12,367 nt of DNA from CAZEFK01 sp964511405 (GCA_964511405.1 CAZEFK010000209.1:1-12367); one strand, 5' to 3'. Positions 1 to 8,783 are shown, numbered from the stretch's first letter. A program made the numbers and translations. Notes: generated by a model not told the origin, from the sequence alone.

Positions 1-1
1 C

Positions 2-310
2 TGGATGGTGTCGACCGGCGTGGTCGGCGCCATGATCTCGACCAGCGTGCCCGGCAAGGTGATCGCCATGTGGATGCCGATCCTGGTGTTCTTCTACATG
101 GTCTTCGAGCATTCGGTGGTGAACATGTTCCTGTTCCCGGCCGGCCTGATGCTCCATGCGCCGTTCTCGATCGCGGACTATTTCATCTGGAACGAGATCC
201 CCACGGCGCTCGGCAACCTGGTCGGCGGCATCGCCTTCACCGGCCTGACGCTGTACGCCACCCATGTGCGGACCGCGCCCCGCCGCGCCGGTCTGAAGCG
301 CGCCGCCTGA
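2..310 (+). CDS. Formate/nitrite transporter family channel (NirC/FocA-like), 3' end only
   Basis: C-terminal 102 residues of an FNT-family pentameric membrane channel; the gene begins before the window. The stretch FEHSVVNMF is the hallmark of the family's later transmembrane helices, preceded by a small-residue segment and a hydrophobic helix (VIAMWMPILVFFYMV). The last helix (ALGNLVGGIAFTGLTLYAT) ends in a short basic cytoplasmic tail (RTAPRRAGLKRAA). FNT proteins conduct monovalent anions such as formate, nitrite or hydrosulfide. The nitrate/nitrite genes nearby make nitrite the likely substrate, by inference. The pore-defining residues of the N-terminal half are outside the window, so NirC cannot be separated from FocA here. 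The stop is followed after 5 bases by the proposed start of the kinase/phosphatase gene on the same strand, so the two are probably cotranscribed. Confidence 0.9.
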   Translation, partial: WMVSTGVVGAMISTSVPGKVIAMWMPILVFFYMVFEHSVVNMFLFPAGLMLHAPFSIADYFIWNEIPTALGNLVGGIAFTGLTLYATHVRTAPRRAGLKRAA

Positions 311-315
311 CGGCC

Positions 316-2079
316 GTGCCCGGCGAGCCTCGACCGCCCGGGATCGAGGCTCGCCACCCCGCCGCGCGCCGCCTGGCGGTCACGATCGGCCAGCACTCCG
401 ATCGGGGCCGCAAGGCCGCCAACCAGGATTTCCACGGCGCCCTGATCCCCGACGAGCCGCTGCTGAGCCTGAAGGGCATCGCCGTCGCCATTGCCGACGG
501 GATCAGCAGCAGCGAGGTCGGCGCTGTCGCCAGCGAGTCGGCCGTCAAGAGCGTCCTGACCGACTATTACGCGACGGCGCCGTCCTGGTCGGTGAAGACC
601 TCGGCGCACCGGGTCATCGCGGCGGCCAATGCCTGGCTGCACGCGCAGACCCGCCAGGGCCGGCATCCGCAGGACCGGGGCTATGTCTGCACGCTCAGCG
701 TATTGGTCTTGAAATCACGGACGGCGCACATCTTCCATGTCGGCGATGCCCGCATCTACCGGATCGCCGGCCGCAGCCTGGAGCAGTTGACCGAAGACCA
801 TCGCGTCGCCGGCCCGGAGGCGAGCTATCTGGGCCGCGCCTTGGGGGTCAATCCGGAGGTCGAAATCGACTACCGGGCCGTGACGGTCGAAGCCGGCGAC
901 CTGCTGCTGCTGGCGACCGACGGCGTCCACGAGCATGTCGGCGCCCGGACCCTGGCCGAGCTGGCCGATGGTGCCGCCGACCTGGACGCCGCGGCCCGGC
1001 GCATCGTCGAGGCGGCCAAGCAGGGGGGCAGCCCCGACAACCTCACGGTCCAGCTTGTCCGGATCGACGGACTGCCGGACGGCGAGGGCGGCGAACTGGT
1101 CCGCCAGGCCGCGGAGCTGCCCTGTCCGCCGCTGCTCGACCCGGGCATGGTGCTGGATGGCTACCGCGTCGTCCGCGAGCTGCATGCCAGCAGCCGCAGC
1201 CACATCTACTTGGCGGTCGACTCTGACGGCACGCGCGTCGCCCTCAAGGTCCCGTCGATCGACGGGCGCGGCGACCCGGCCTATCTGCAGCGCTTCCTGC
1301 TGGAGGACTGGGCGGCCCGCCGCATCCGCAGCCCTCACGTGCTGAAGCCGCACGCGTCGCCGCGGCCGCGCACCTGCCTGTATGTCGCCACCGAGTTCAT
1401 CGAGGGCCAGACGCTCGCCCAGTGGATGATCGACAACCCCAAGCCCGGGCTGGAGGCCGTGCGCGGGCTGGTCGAGCAGATCGCCCGCGGGTTGCAGGCC
1501 TTTCACCGCAAGGAGATGCTGCACCAGGACCTGCGGCCGGACAATGTCATGATCGACGCAACAGGCACCGCGACGATCATCGACTTCGGCGCGCTGCGCA
1601 TTGCCGGCATCGCCGACGACCTGCGGGACGATCCGGAAGAGATCCTGGGTACCGCGCAGTACACTGCGCCGGAATATTTCCTGGGCGAGGGCGGCTCGAC
1701 GCGCTCGGACCTGTTCTCGCTCGGGGTCATCGCCTATCAGCTGTTGAGCGGCGGCTTGCCCTACGGCGCCGATGCGGCGCGGGTCCGCACGCGGTCGCAG
1801 CGGACGGCGCTGCGATACCGCTCCCTGCTCGACGACGACAGCGCCATCCCGGCCTGGGTCGATGCCGCCGTCCGCAAGGCCGTCGATCCCGATCCGCGCC
1901 GGCGCTATGGCGAGCTGTCGGAATTCCTGTTCGACCTCCGCCACCCGAACCAGGCGCTCGTCGACGCCGCGCCGAGGCCGCTCGGCGCCCGTGACCCGGT
2001 GCTGCTGTGGCAGCTGGTGTCGGCAGGCCTGTTCGTCCTGGTCCTGATCCTGCTGTTGCTTCTGCAGGCCGGCCGATAG
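316..2079 (+). CDS. Bifunctional PP2C-type phosphatase / Ser-Thr protein kinase with C-terminal membrane anchor
   Basis: 587 residues from a GTG start. The open frame runs further upstream but would overlap the channel gene out of frame; 316 lies just after that gene's stop, though no strong Shine-Dalgarno is seen. Residues about 22-250 are a PP2C phosphatase with metal-binding motifs intact: NQD (37-39), ADG (60-62), GDAR (143-146), TDG (201-203) and GSPDN (238-242). Residues about 280-545 are a Hanks-type kinase: VALK lysine (K311), HQDLRPDN (403-410, Gln replacing the Arg of HRD), DFG (423-425) and APE (451-453). The glycine-rich loop is degenerate (ELHASSRSH, no GxGxxG). Residues about 563-584 form one hydrophobic helix ending in AGR, a tail anchor that puts both domains in the cytoplasm. 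Proteins of this fusion type are known beside nitrate-assimilation genes (for example PA1782 near nirB in Pseudomonas aeruginosa, from memory). The substrate is not evident. Confidence 0.92.
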   Translation: MPGEPRPPGIEARHPAARRLAVTIGQHSDRGRKAANQDFHGALIPDEPLLSLKGIAVAIADGISSSEVGAVASESAVKSVLTDYYATAPSWSVKTSAHRVIAAANAWLHAQTRQGRHPQDRGYVCTLSVLVLKSRTAHIFHVGDARIYRIAGRSLEQLTEDHRVAGPEASYLGRALGVNPEVEIDYRAVTVEAGDLLLLATDGVHEHVGARTLAELADGAADLDAAARRIVEAAKQGGSPDNLTVQLVRIDGLPDGEGGELVRQAAELPCPPLLDPGMVLDGYRVVRELHASSRSHIYLAVDSDGTRVALKVPSIDGRGDPAYLQRFLLEDWAARRIRSPHVLKPHASPRPRTCLYVATEFIEGQTLAQWMIDNPKPGLEAVRGLVEQIARGLQAFHRKEMLHQDLRPDNVMIDATGTATIIDFGALRIAGIADDLRDDPEEILGTAQYTAPEYFLGEGGSTRSDLFSLGVIAYQLLSGGLPYGADAARVRTRSQRTALRYRSLLDDDSAIPAWVDAAVRKAVDPDPRRRYGELSEFLFDLRHPNQALVDAAPRPLGARDPVLLWQLVSAGLFVLVLILLLLLQAGR

Positions 2080-2083
2080 CGGC

Positions 2084-4744
2084 TTACGCCACCGCGGCCT
2101 CCGGCTCGGCCTCGGCCGCCAGCAGCTTCTTCAGCTCCGGGATGCAGCTGCCGCAGTTGGTGCCGGCCTGCAGCGCCGCGCCGATCGCGGCCGGGGTGGT
2201 CAGGCCTTGGGTCCGGATAGCGGTGCAGATGGCGGCCTCGCCGACGCCGAAGCAGGCGCAGACGATGCGGCCCGCCGCCGGGGCCCGGCCGGCCTGGAGA
2301 CCGGACAGCAGCGCCAGGCGCTGCACCGGCTCGACCGGCTGACCGAGCAGGTGGGCGGCGGCCTCGGCCTCGGGGAACAGGGCGGCCGGGCCGCCGAAGA
2401 ACACGCAGGCGGCGAGGCGGCCGTCGATCAGACCGGCATAGCGGAAGACCGAGCGCTTGGGGTCGGCATAGGACACCAGCTCGGCAGTGTCGGACAGGTG
2501 GAGCAGGGCGCGCAGCGCCGCCTCGCTGTCGATCAGCGCCGGCAACGGCGTGGTGCCGCACAGCTCGAAGCGGACACCTGAGGCCAGCGGCGCCTTGGAC
2601 CAGTGCACGGCCGGCGCGAAGTCGGGATCGCCGTCGCCCTGGCGCAGCAGCACGCCGCGCCAGGCTTCGGCCAGCGCGGCCACCTGCACCGGCGTGCCCT
2701 TGAGGTCGGGCTGGCCCGACACCGGGTCGGTCAAGGCGTGCACCAGGCGACCGGCCGGCCCGGCCGAGGCGAACTGGTCGGTCCAGTGCATGGCCAGGAA
2801 CACATCGCCCGGGCGCAGCCCGGGGTCGATGGCGGCGCGCAGCACCGCCGTGCCGTGGGCGCTCTCCAGCTGCACCAAACAGCCCTCGGCGATGCCGCGC
2901 CGCGCCGCGTCGCGCGGGCTCACGGCCAGGCGCGGCGCGGCGCTGTGGGTCATCAGCTGCGGCACCCGGCCGGTGCGGGTCATGGTGTGCCACTGGTCGC
3001 GCAGGCGCCCGGTGTTGAGCCGTAGCGGGAACAAGGACTCGGCGGCTGCGGCCGGCGGCGCGACCGGCAGCATCCGGGCCCGCCCGTCTGGTGTCGGGAA
3101 GCCGCCGCTGCGGAACAGCCGCGGGCCCTGGACCCCGCGCCCGGGCCGCGGGCACGGCCACTGGACCGGCTCCAGCGCGCCATAGCCGGCATCGTCCAGG
3201 TCGGCCAGGGCGCCCAGGTCGAACCGCCGCCGGCCGTCATTCTCGAAGGCCGACAGGGCGGCGTGCTCGCGGAACACCGCGGCCGGGCCGTCGAAGGCGA
3301 AGGCGTCGGCCCAGCCCATGCGCCGGCCGATCTCGGCGAACATCCACCAGTCCGGCCGCGCCTGGCCCGGTGGCGCCCGGAACGCGCGCTGGCGCGAGAT
3401 GCGGCGTTCGGAGTTGGTGACGGTGCCGTCCTTCTCGGCCCAGGTCGCCGCCGGCAGCACGACATGGGCCAGCGCCGTGGTGTCGGTCGGCCAGGCGTCG
3501 GAGACGATGACCAGCGGGCAGCGCGCCAGGGCGGCGCGCACATGGTCGGCGCGCGGCATGCTGTCGGCGGGGTTGGTGGCGGCGATCCACACGGCCTGGA
3601 CCCGGCCGTCGGCGACCGCGTCGAACAGCTCGACGGCCTTGAGGCCGGGCCGCGTCGCCATGGCCGGGGCGTCCCAGAACCGGCGCACCCGGTCGACGTC
3701 GTCGGGCGCGAACGCCATGTGGGCGGCCAGCTGGTTGGCCAGGCCGCCGACCTCGCGCCCGCCCATGGCGTTGGGCTGGCCGGTCAGCGAGAACGGGCCC
3801 ATGCCGGCGCGGCCGATCCGGCCGGTGGCCAGGTGGCAGTTGAGGATGGCGTTGACCTGGTCGGTGCCGGCCGCCGACTGGTTGACGCCCTGGGAATAGA
3901 GCGTCACCACCCGCTCGGTGCCGGCGAACAGGTCGTAGAAGGCGCGCAGGTCGGCCGGCGCCAGGCCGGTCGCGGCGGCCACGGCCTCGACCGACGGCGC
4001 GGTGCGCCGGGCCAGGGCCACCGTCTCGTCGAAGCCCGCGACATGGGCCGCGACCCAATCGCGGTCGATGGCGCCGCTGTCGGCCAGGTGCGCCAGCAGG
4101 CCGTTGAACAGCAGGATGTCGCCGCCCGCCGCGAGGGCCAGGTGCAGGTCGGCGGTCTCGGCGGTGGCGGTGCGGCGGGGATCGATGCAGACGACCCGGG
4201 TGCCGCGCTTGTCGCGCGCCGCCATCAGGCGCTGGTACAGCACCGGATGGCACCACGCCATGTTGCTGCCGACCTGGACGACCAAATCGGCCTCCTCCAG
4301 GTCCTCGTAGCAGCCGGGCACCACGTCCTCGCCGAAGGCGCGGACATGTCCCGCCACCGACGACGCCATGCACAGGCGCGAGTTGGTGTCGATGTTCGCG
4401 GCGCCGATGAAGCCCTTCATCAGCTTGTTGGCGACGTAGTAGTCCTCGCTCAGGAACTGGCCGGAGACATAGAAGGCGATGGCCTCCGGCCCGTGGCTGG
4501 CGCGGATGCGCGCGAACTCCCGGGCGATCAGCCCCAGCGCCGCATCCCAGTCGGTCTCGACGCCGTTGACCAGGGGCACGGTCAGCCGGTCGGGCAGGGC
4601 CAGGGTCGCGCCCAACGCCGCCCCCTTGGAGCACAGGCGCCCGAAGTTCGCCGGGTGGGCCCCGTCGCCGCGCGGCGCGCCGTCGACCACGGCCAGGCCG
4701 CAGCCGACGCCGCAATAGGGGCAGGTGGTGCGCTGGACGCTCAT
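2084..4744 (-). CDS. nasA: Assimilatory nitrate reductase, large catalytic subunit (Mo-bisMGD, [4Fe-4S], C-terminal [2Fe-2S])
   Basis: 886 residues; cytoplasmic enzyme reducing nitrate to nitrite. The N-terminal [4Fe-4S] site uses Cys8, Cys11, Cys15 and Cys38 (CPYCGVGC ... LCSKG). Cys125 in NSRLCMASS is the expected molybdenum ligand of the NapA/NasA class. GVNQSAAGTDQVNAILN and TGQPNAMGGREVGG are typical molybdopterin-domain segments, and the MGD-dinucleotide domain follows around 590-720. No Tat signal is present, which separates it from periplasmic NapA. Residues about 757-815 resemble the linker domain of NirB, and 826-876 form a BFD-like [2Fe-2S] domain (Cys829, Cys831, Cys864, Cys867). 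The ATG overlaps the nirD stop by one base (TGATG), so translation is probably coupled; only a weak GGAAAAG precedes it. Last gene of the operon. The same enzyme is called NasC or NarB in other systems. No separate diaphorase subunit (NasB) is in the window. Confidence 0.97.
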   Translation of the reverse strand: MSVQRTTCPYCGVGCGLAVVDGAPRGDGAHPANFGRLCSKGAALGATLALPDRLTVPLVNGVETDWDAALGLIAREFARIRASHGPEAIAFYVSGQFLSEDYYVANKLMKGFIGAANIDTNSRLCMASSVAGHVRAFGEDVVPGCYEDLEEADLVVQVGSNMAWCHPVLYQRLMAARDKRGTRVVCIDPRRTATAETADLHLALAAGGDILLFNGLLAHLADSGAIDRDWVAAHVAGFDETVALARRTAPSVEAVAAATGLAPADLRAFYDLFAGTERVVTLYSQGVNQSAAGTDQVNAILNCHLATGRIGRAGMGPFSLTGQPNAMGGREVGGLANQLAAHMAFAPDDVDRVRRFWDAPAMATRPGLKAVELFDAVADGRVQAVWIAATNPADSMPRADHVRAALARCPLVIVSDAWPTDTTALAHVVLPAATWAEKDGTVTNSERRISRQRAFRAPPGQARPDWWMFAEIGRRMGWADAFAFDGPAAVFREHAALSAFENDGRRRFDLGALADLDDAGYGALEPVQWPCPRPGRGVQGPRLFRSGGFPTPDGRARMLPVAPPAAAAESLFPLRLNTGRLRDQWHTMTRTGRVPQLMTHSAAPRLAVSPRDAARRGIAEGCLVQLESAHGTAVLRAAIDPGLRPGDVFLAMHWTDQFASAGPAGRLVHALTDPVSGQPDLKGTPVQVAALAEAWRGVLLRQGDGDPDFAPAVHWSKAPLASGVRFELCGTTPLPALIDSEAALRALLHLSDTAELVSYADPKRSVFRYAGLIDGRLAACVFFGGPAALFPEAEAAAHLLGQPVEPVQRLALLSGLQAGRAPAAGRIVCACFGVGEAAICTAIRTQGLTTPAAIGAALQAGTNCGSCIPELKKLLAAEAEPEAAVA

Positions 4745-5085
4745 CAGGCCGCTTTTCCGACCGCGCGCGGCAGCCCGATATGCACCTCGCCGGCCACCAC
4801 CCGGACCGGCAGGGACTCGGTCCGGCCGATGTCGGGTGCCTGCGCCGCTCCGGACTCCAGGTCGATCGCCCAGCCGTGCAGCGGGCAGGTGACGGTGCGC
4901 CCGGCCAGGATGCCCTCGGACAGCGGGCCCTGGCGGTGCGGGCATTCGTCGACCAGGGCGAACACCTCGCCCGCGCCGGTGCGGAACACCGCGACCGGCC
5001 GGCCCTGATGGCCGAAACACAGGCGACGGGCGCCCTGGAGCGGGATGTTGTCCACGGGCCCGATGTTCTTCCAGTCCACCGACAT
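4744..5085 (-). CDS. nirD: NADH nitrite reductase small subunit (Rieske-type)
   Basis: 113 residues, the usual size for NirD. A Rieske-like [2Fe-2S] fold is indicated by CPHRQGPL (Cys48, His50) and CPLHGW (Cys67, His70), the complete C-x-H / C-x2-H ligand set. Many NirD proteins lack one or more of these ligands, so this copy looks able to bind a cluster. It partners NirB in reducing nitrite to ammonium in the cytoplasm. A strong Shine-Dalgarno (GGAGGT, 7 nt before ATG) lies in the last codons of nirB; the gap to the nirB stop is 3 nt. Its own stop shares a base with the nasA ATG. Confidence 0.97.
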   Translation of the reverse strand: MSVDWKNIGPVDNIPLQGARRLCFGHQGRPVAVFRTGAGEVFALVDECPHRQGPLSEGILAGRTVTCPLHGWAIDLESGAAQAPDIGRTESLPVRVVAGEVHIGLPRAVGKAA

Positions 5086-5088
5086 CGA

Positions 5089-7548
5089 TCAGACCTCCGC
5101 CAGCGCCGGCAGCGGCGCGAACTCGTGGGCGTCGCGCCCGTTGGCCCGCTCGGCCCACGGATCGGCCTGGGCGAAGGACTGCGAAAACAGGAAGCGCTGG
5201 TGGAGGGCGCGGCGATGCTCGGGATCGTCGACCAGCCGCTTGCGGATCTCGGCGATGCCGACCCGCGCCACCCACGGCGCGGTGCGCTCCAGATAGTGCG
5301 CCTGCTCGCGGTAGAGCTGCAGGAAGGCGCCGGTATATTCCAGCACCTCGGCCTCGGTGGCGACCTGGACCAGCGGGTCGGTGACGCGCACGTCGACGCC
5401 GCCATTGCCGCCGACCAGGATGTTGTATCCGGCTTCGACGCAGACGACGCCCAGGTCCTTGATCGTGGCCTCGGCGCAGTTGCGCGGGCAGCCCGAGACC
5501 GCCAGCTTGACCTTGTGCGGGGTCCACGAGCCCCAGCACATCTTTTCGAGCTTCACGCCCAGCCCGGTCGAATCCTGGGTCCCGAACCGGCACCATTCGC
5601 TGCCGACGCAGGTCTTCACCGTCCGCAGGCCCTTGGCGTAGGCGTGGCCGGAGACCAGCCCCGCCTTGCCCAGCTCGCCCCACACCGCCGGCAGGTCCTC
5701 CTTGCGGACGCCCAGCAGGTCGATGCGCTGGCCGCCGGTCACCTTGACCGTGGGGATGGCGAACTTCTCCGCCACGTCGGCGATGGCGCGCAGCTCCGCC
5801 GGGGTGGTCAGGCCGCCCCACATGCGCGGCACCACCGAATAGGTGCCATCCTTCTGGATGTTGGCGTGGACCCGCTCGTTGACGAAGCGCGAGCGCGCGT
5901 CGTCCCCGTACTCGCCGGGCCAGGCGCACAGCAGGTAGTAGTTGAGCGCCGGCCGGCACTTGGCGCAGCCCTCGGCGGTGCGCCAGCCGAAGGCGCGGCG
6001 CACCGCGTCCATGGTCTTGAGGCTATGGGCCAGGATGCCCTGGCGCACCTCGTCATGGCCGGCGTCGGTGCAGTCGCAGACGGTCGCCTTGGCCGGCTTG
6101 GCGTCGGCGCCGGCAACGGCGGCCAGCAGCGCCTCGACCTGGCCCGTGCACTGGCCGCAGGACGCCGAGGCCTTGGTATGCTTGCGCACCTCGGACAGCG
6201 AGGTCAGCCCCTTGTCGCGGATCGCGCAGACGATGGCGCCCTTGGACACGCCGTTGCAGCCGCAGATCTGGGTGTCGTCGGGCAGGGCCGCGACGTCGGG
6301 CCCGGCCGCAACGCCGTCCAGCTCGGCGAAGGCGCGGCCGAACACCAGGCGCTCGCGCAGCGCGCTCACGTCCTGGCCGTCGCGCATCAGTTGCAGGTAC
6401 CAGGGGCCGTCGGCGACGTCGCCGTACAGCACCGCGCCCACCATCTTGCCGTCGCGCAGCACGATCTTCTTGTAGAGGCCGCGCGCCTCGTCGCGCAGCG
6501 TGATCTCGTCGTCGCTCTCGTCGGCGGCCATCAGGGCGCCCGCCGAGAACATGTCGATGCCGGTGATCTTAAGGCTGGTCGCGAGCGCCCGGCTGGCATA
6601 GGCGGCGCTGCGGTCGCCGGCGAGCTGGGCGGCGCACACCTTGGCCTGGTCCCAGATCGGCGCCACCAGTCCGAACACCTGGCCGCGATGCTCGACGCAC
6701 TCGCCGACCGCGAAGATGTCGGGGTCACTGGTGCGCAGGTCGTCGAACACCATGATGCCGCGGTTGACTTCCAGCTTGGCCGCGCGCGCCAGATCGATGT
6801 TGGGCCGGATGCCGATCGCCAGCACCACCAGGTCGGCCGGGATCTCGCGGCCGTCGGCCAGGGCCACGCCCTCGGCGCGCTCGGTGCCCAGGATTTCCTC
6901 GGTCTGGCCGTCGGTGAAGAAGGCAATGCCGCGGCGGTCGAGGTCGCGCTGCAGCATCTGGCCGGCGGCGGCGTCGAGCTGCCGCTCCATCAGGGTCGGC
7001 ATCAGATGGACCAGCGCCACCGACATGCCGCGCTGCTTCAGGCCCCACGCCGCTTCCAGCCCCAGCAGGCCGCCGCCGATGACCACGGCGCGCCGGTGGG
7101 TGCGGGACGCCGCCAGCATCTTCTCGACGTCGGCGATGTCGCGGAAGGCGCACACGCCGGGCAGCCCCAGGCCGGGGATCGGCGGCGCCAGTGGCCGCGA
7201 CCCGGTGGCGATCAGCAGCCGGTCATAGGGCATGCGCAGGCCGCTGGCGGCGGTGACGGTGCGGGCCTGGCGGTCGATCGCCGTGACCGGATCGCCGGCA
7301 TGCAGGTGGATGCCGTTGGCGTCGTACCAGTCCCGGCTGTTGATGACGATCTCGTCCAGGCTCTTGTCGCCGGCCAGCACGCTCGACAGCAGGATCCGGT
7401 TGTAGTTCACGTGCGGCTCGGCGCCGAACACGGTGATGCGGTAGCGATGGCCGCCGTCGAGCTTCAGCAGCTCCTCGACGGTGCGCATGCCGGCCATGCC
7501 GTTGCCGATGACGACCAGGTGCTCGCGCGGGTCGTTGACCATGTCCAT
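5089..7548 (-). CDS. nirB: NADH-dependent assimilatory nitrite reductase large subunit
   Basis: 819 residues, normal for NirB. It catalyses six-electron reduction of nitrite to ammonium with NADH. Domains in order: FAD-binding Rossmann motif VVIGNGMAG (12-20); NADH-binding VVIGGGLLG (155-163); NirB linker domain (about 345-405); BFD-like [2Fe-2S] domain with Cys429, Cys431, Cys464 and Cys467; a second cysteine-paired stretch, Cys491, Cys493, Cys528 and Cys531; then the sulfite/nitrite reductase ferredoxin-like and siroheme domains. Siroheme/[4Fe-4S] ligands are Cys647, Cys653, Cys687 and Cys691 (TCVGSEWC ... SGCPRNC). Start at 7548 is chosen because GAGGAG sits 8 nt upstream; the next ATG, two codons later, would be 14 nt away. 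That ribosome site overlaps the stop of narK, suggesting coupled translation. Confidence 0.98.
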   Translation of the reverse strand: MDMVNDPREHLVVIGNGMAGMRTVEELLKLDGGHRYRITVFGAEPHVNYNRILLSSVLAGDKSLDEIVINSRDWYDANGIHLHAGDPVTAIDRQARTVTAASGLRMPYDRLLIATGSRPLAPPIPGLGLPGVCAFRDIADVEKMLAASRTHRRAVVIGGGLLGLEAAWGLKQRGMSVALVHLMPTLMERQLDAAAGQMLQRDLDRRGIAFFTDGQTEEILGTERAEGVALADGREIPADLVVLAIGIRPNIDLARAAKLEVNRGIMVFDDLRTSDPDIFAVGECVEHRGQVFGLVAPIWDQAKVCAAQLAGDRSAAYASRALATSLKITGIDMFSAGALMAADESDDEITLRDEARGLYKKIVLRDGKMVGAVLYGDVADGPWYLQLMRDGQDVSALRERLVFGRAFAELDGVAAGPDVAALPDDTQICGCNGVSKGAIVCAIRDKGLTSLSEVRKHTKASASCGQCTGQVEALLAAVAGADAKPAKATVCDCTDAGHDEVRQGILAHSLKTMDAVRRAFGWRTAEGCAKCRPALNYYLLCAWPGEYGDDARSRFVNERVHANIQKDGTYSVVPRMWGGLTTPAELRAIADVAEKFAIPTVKVTGGQRIDLLGVRKEDLPAVWGELGKAGLVSGHAYAKGLRTVKTCVGSEWCRFGTQDSTGLGVKLEKMCWGSWTPHKVKLAVSGCPRNCAEATIKDLGVVCVEAGYNILVGGNGGVDVRVTDPLVQVATEAEVLEYTGAFLQLYREQAHYLERTAPWVARVGIAEIRKRLVDDPEHRRALHQRFLFSQSFAQADPWAERANGRDAHEFAPLPALAEV

Positions 7549-7556
7549 GGGATTCG

Positions 7557-7562
7557 CTCCTC
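7557..7562 (-). promoter_or_regulatory. nirB ribosome binding site overlapping the narK stop
   Basis: GAGGAG on the minus strand, 8 nt before the ATG at 7548. It includes bases of the narK TGA (7563-7561), so ribosomes finishing narK end on the nirB initiation site. It favours ATG 7548 over ATG 7542. Confidence 0.8.
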
Positions 7563-8766
7563 AGACGCGCACGCCGGCCAGCTGCGCGGCATCCCGGCGC
7601 CAGCGCAGCCGCACCGCCGCAATGCCGCCCCAGGCCGCCATCGCCAGGGCCGCGAACACGGCGAAGCCGAAGCCGAAGCTGCCGGTGATCTGCTTGGCGT
7701 AGCCGAGGCTGGCGGCCAGATAGAAGCCGCCGATGCCGCCGGTCATGCCGACCAGCCCGGTCATCAGCCCGACGTCACGGCCGAAGCGCTGCGGCACCAG
7801 CTGGAACACGGCACCATTGCCCATGCCCAGCGCGGCCATGCCGGCGACGATCGCGGCCAGGGCGCCCGCGGCAGGGAGCACGCCATAGCCGACCAGCAGC
7901 AGGATGGCGGCGACCACCACATAGATCACCGACAGGGTTCGGGTGCCGCCGACGCGGTCGGCCAGCAGCCCGCCCAGGGGCCGCACGAAGGAGCCGGCGA
8001 ACACGCAGCCGGCGGTGAAGTAGCCGGCGGTCACGGGCGGCAGCTGATACTGGTCGTGGAAGTAGATCGGCAGGAACGACGACAGCCCGACGAAACCGCC
8101 GAAGGTGACGCTGTAGAAGAACATCAGCCACCAGGTGTCGGCGACCTTCAGCAGCCGGCCATAATCGGCCAGGCCCTTGGGCGGCGGGCAGCGCGGGCTG
8201 TTGCGGGCGGTCAGCAGGAACACGGCGAACACGGCGATCAGGGGCAGCGCGGCCAGCCCCAGCACGTTGCCCCAGCCGAACGCGACGGCCAGCGCCGGCG
8301 CGAACAGCGACGCGAACACCGTACCCGAATTGCCGGCGCCGGCCAGGCCGAGGGCGGTGCCCTGGTGCTCGGGCGGGTACCAGTAGGAGACCATCGGCAA
8401 GGCGACCGCGAAGGACGCGCCGGCCACGCCCAGCACCACGCCCAGCAGCAGGGCCTGGTTGAAGGAGTGGATGCCCAGCGTCCAGGCGGCGCCCAGGCCG
8501 GCGATCACCAGCAACTGCATGAGCATCGCGGTCGCCCGCGGCTTCCATTGGCCGACCAGGATGCCGGCGACCACGCGCAGCACGGCGCCGGCGAGCACCG
8601 GCACGGCGACCATCAGGCCCTTCTGGCCGGCATCGAGATGCAGGTCCTGGGCGATGAGCACCGCCAGCGGACCCAGCAGCACCCAGACGGCGAAGCTGAC
8701 GTCGAAATAGAGGAAGCAGGCGACCAGGGTCGGGAGATGCCCGGCTTTGAAGAAAGCGGATTTCAT
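7561..8766 (-). CDS. narK: Nitrate/nitrite transporter of the major facilitator superfamily (NarK/NasA type)
   Basis: 401 residues, hydrophobic throughout, consistent with 12 transmembrane helices in the inner membrane. Both nitrate-signature segments of the NNP family are present: GAGNSGT (143-149) in helix 5 and GMGNGAVF (314-321) in helix 11. Two membrane arginines, R64 (VLRVVAGILVGQW) and R262 (SFVRPLGGLLADRVGG), match the pair that binds the anion in NarK structures. First gene after the regulatory gap, upstream of nirB by 12 nt, so its job is nitrate uptake for assimilation. Only a weak ribosome site (GCGAG) precedes the ATG, and a stable hairpin lies about 17 nt upstream. Note the naming clash: some genomes call this transporter nasA. 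Whether it works by proton symport or nitrate/nitrite exchange cannot be read from the sequence. Confidence 0.95.
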   Translation of the reverse strand: MKSAFFKAGHLPTLVACFLYFDVSFAVWVLLGPLAVLIAQDLHLDAGQKGLMVAVPVLAGAVLRVVAGILVGQWKPRATAMLMQLLVIAGLGAAWTLGIHSFNQALLLGVVLGVAGASFAVALPMVSYWYPPEHQGTALGLAGAGNSGTVFASLFAPALAVAFGWGNVLGLAALPLIAVFAVFLLTARNSPRCPPPKGLADYGRLLKVADTWWLMFFYSVTFGGFVGLSSFLPIYFHDQYQLPPVTAGYFTAGCVFAGSFVRPLGGLLADRVGGTRTLSVIYVVVAAILLLVGYGVLPAAGALAAIVAGMAALGMGNGAVFQLVPQRFGRDVGLMTGLVGMTGGIGGFYLAASLGYAKQITGSFGFGFAVFAALAMAAWGGIAAVRLRWRRDAAQLAGVRV

Positions 8767-8783
8767 CGGCGTGCTCGCAAATC

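Noticed and set aside
70..315. Earlier ATG at 70 for the kinase/phosphatase
   Set aside because: It would overlap the channel gene by 240 bases out of frame and adds arginine/proline-rich sequence with no PP2C similarity. GTG 316 fits the domain start.
4745..5959. Upstream extension of the nasA frame beyond ATG 4744
   Set aside because: It runs through nirD and nirB in another frame. Family N-terminus (MSVQRTTCPYCG) and the TGATG junction with nirD fix the start at 4744.
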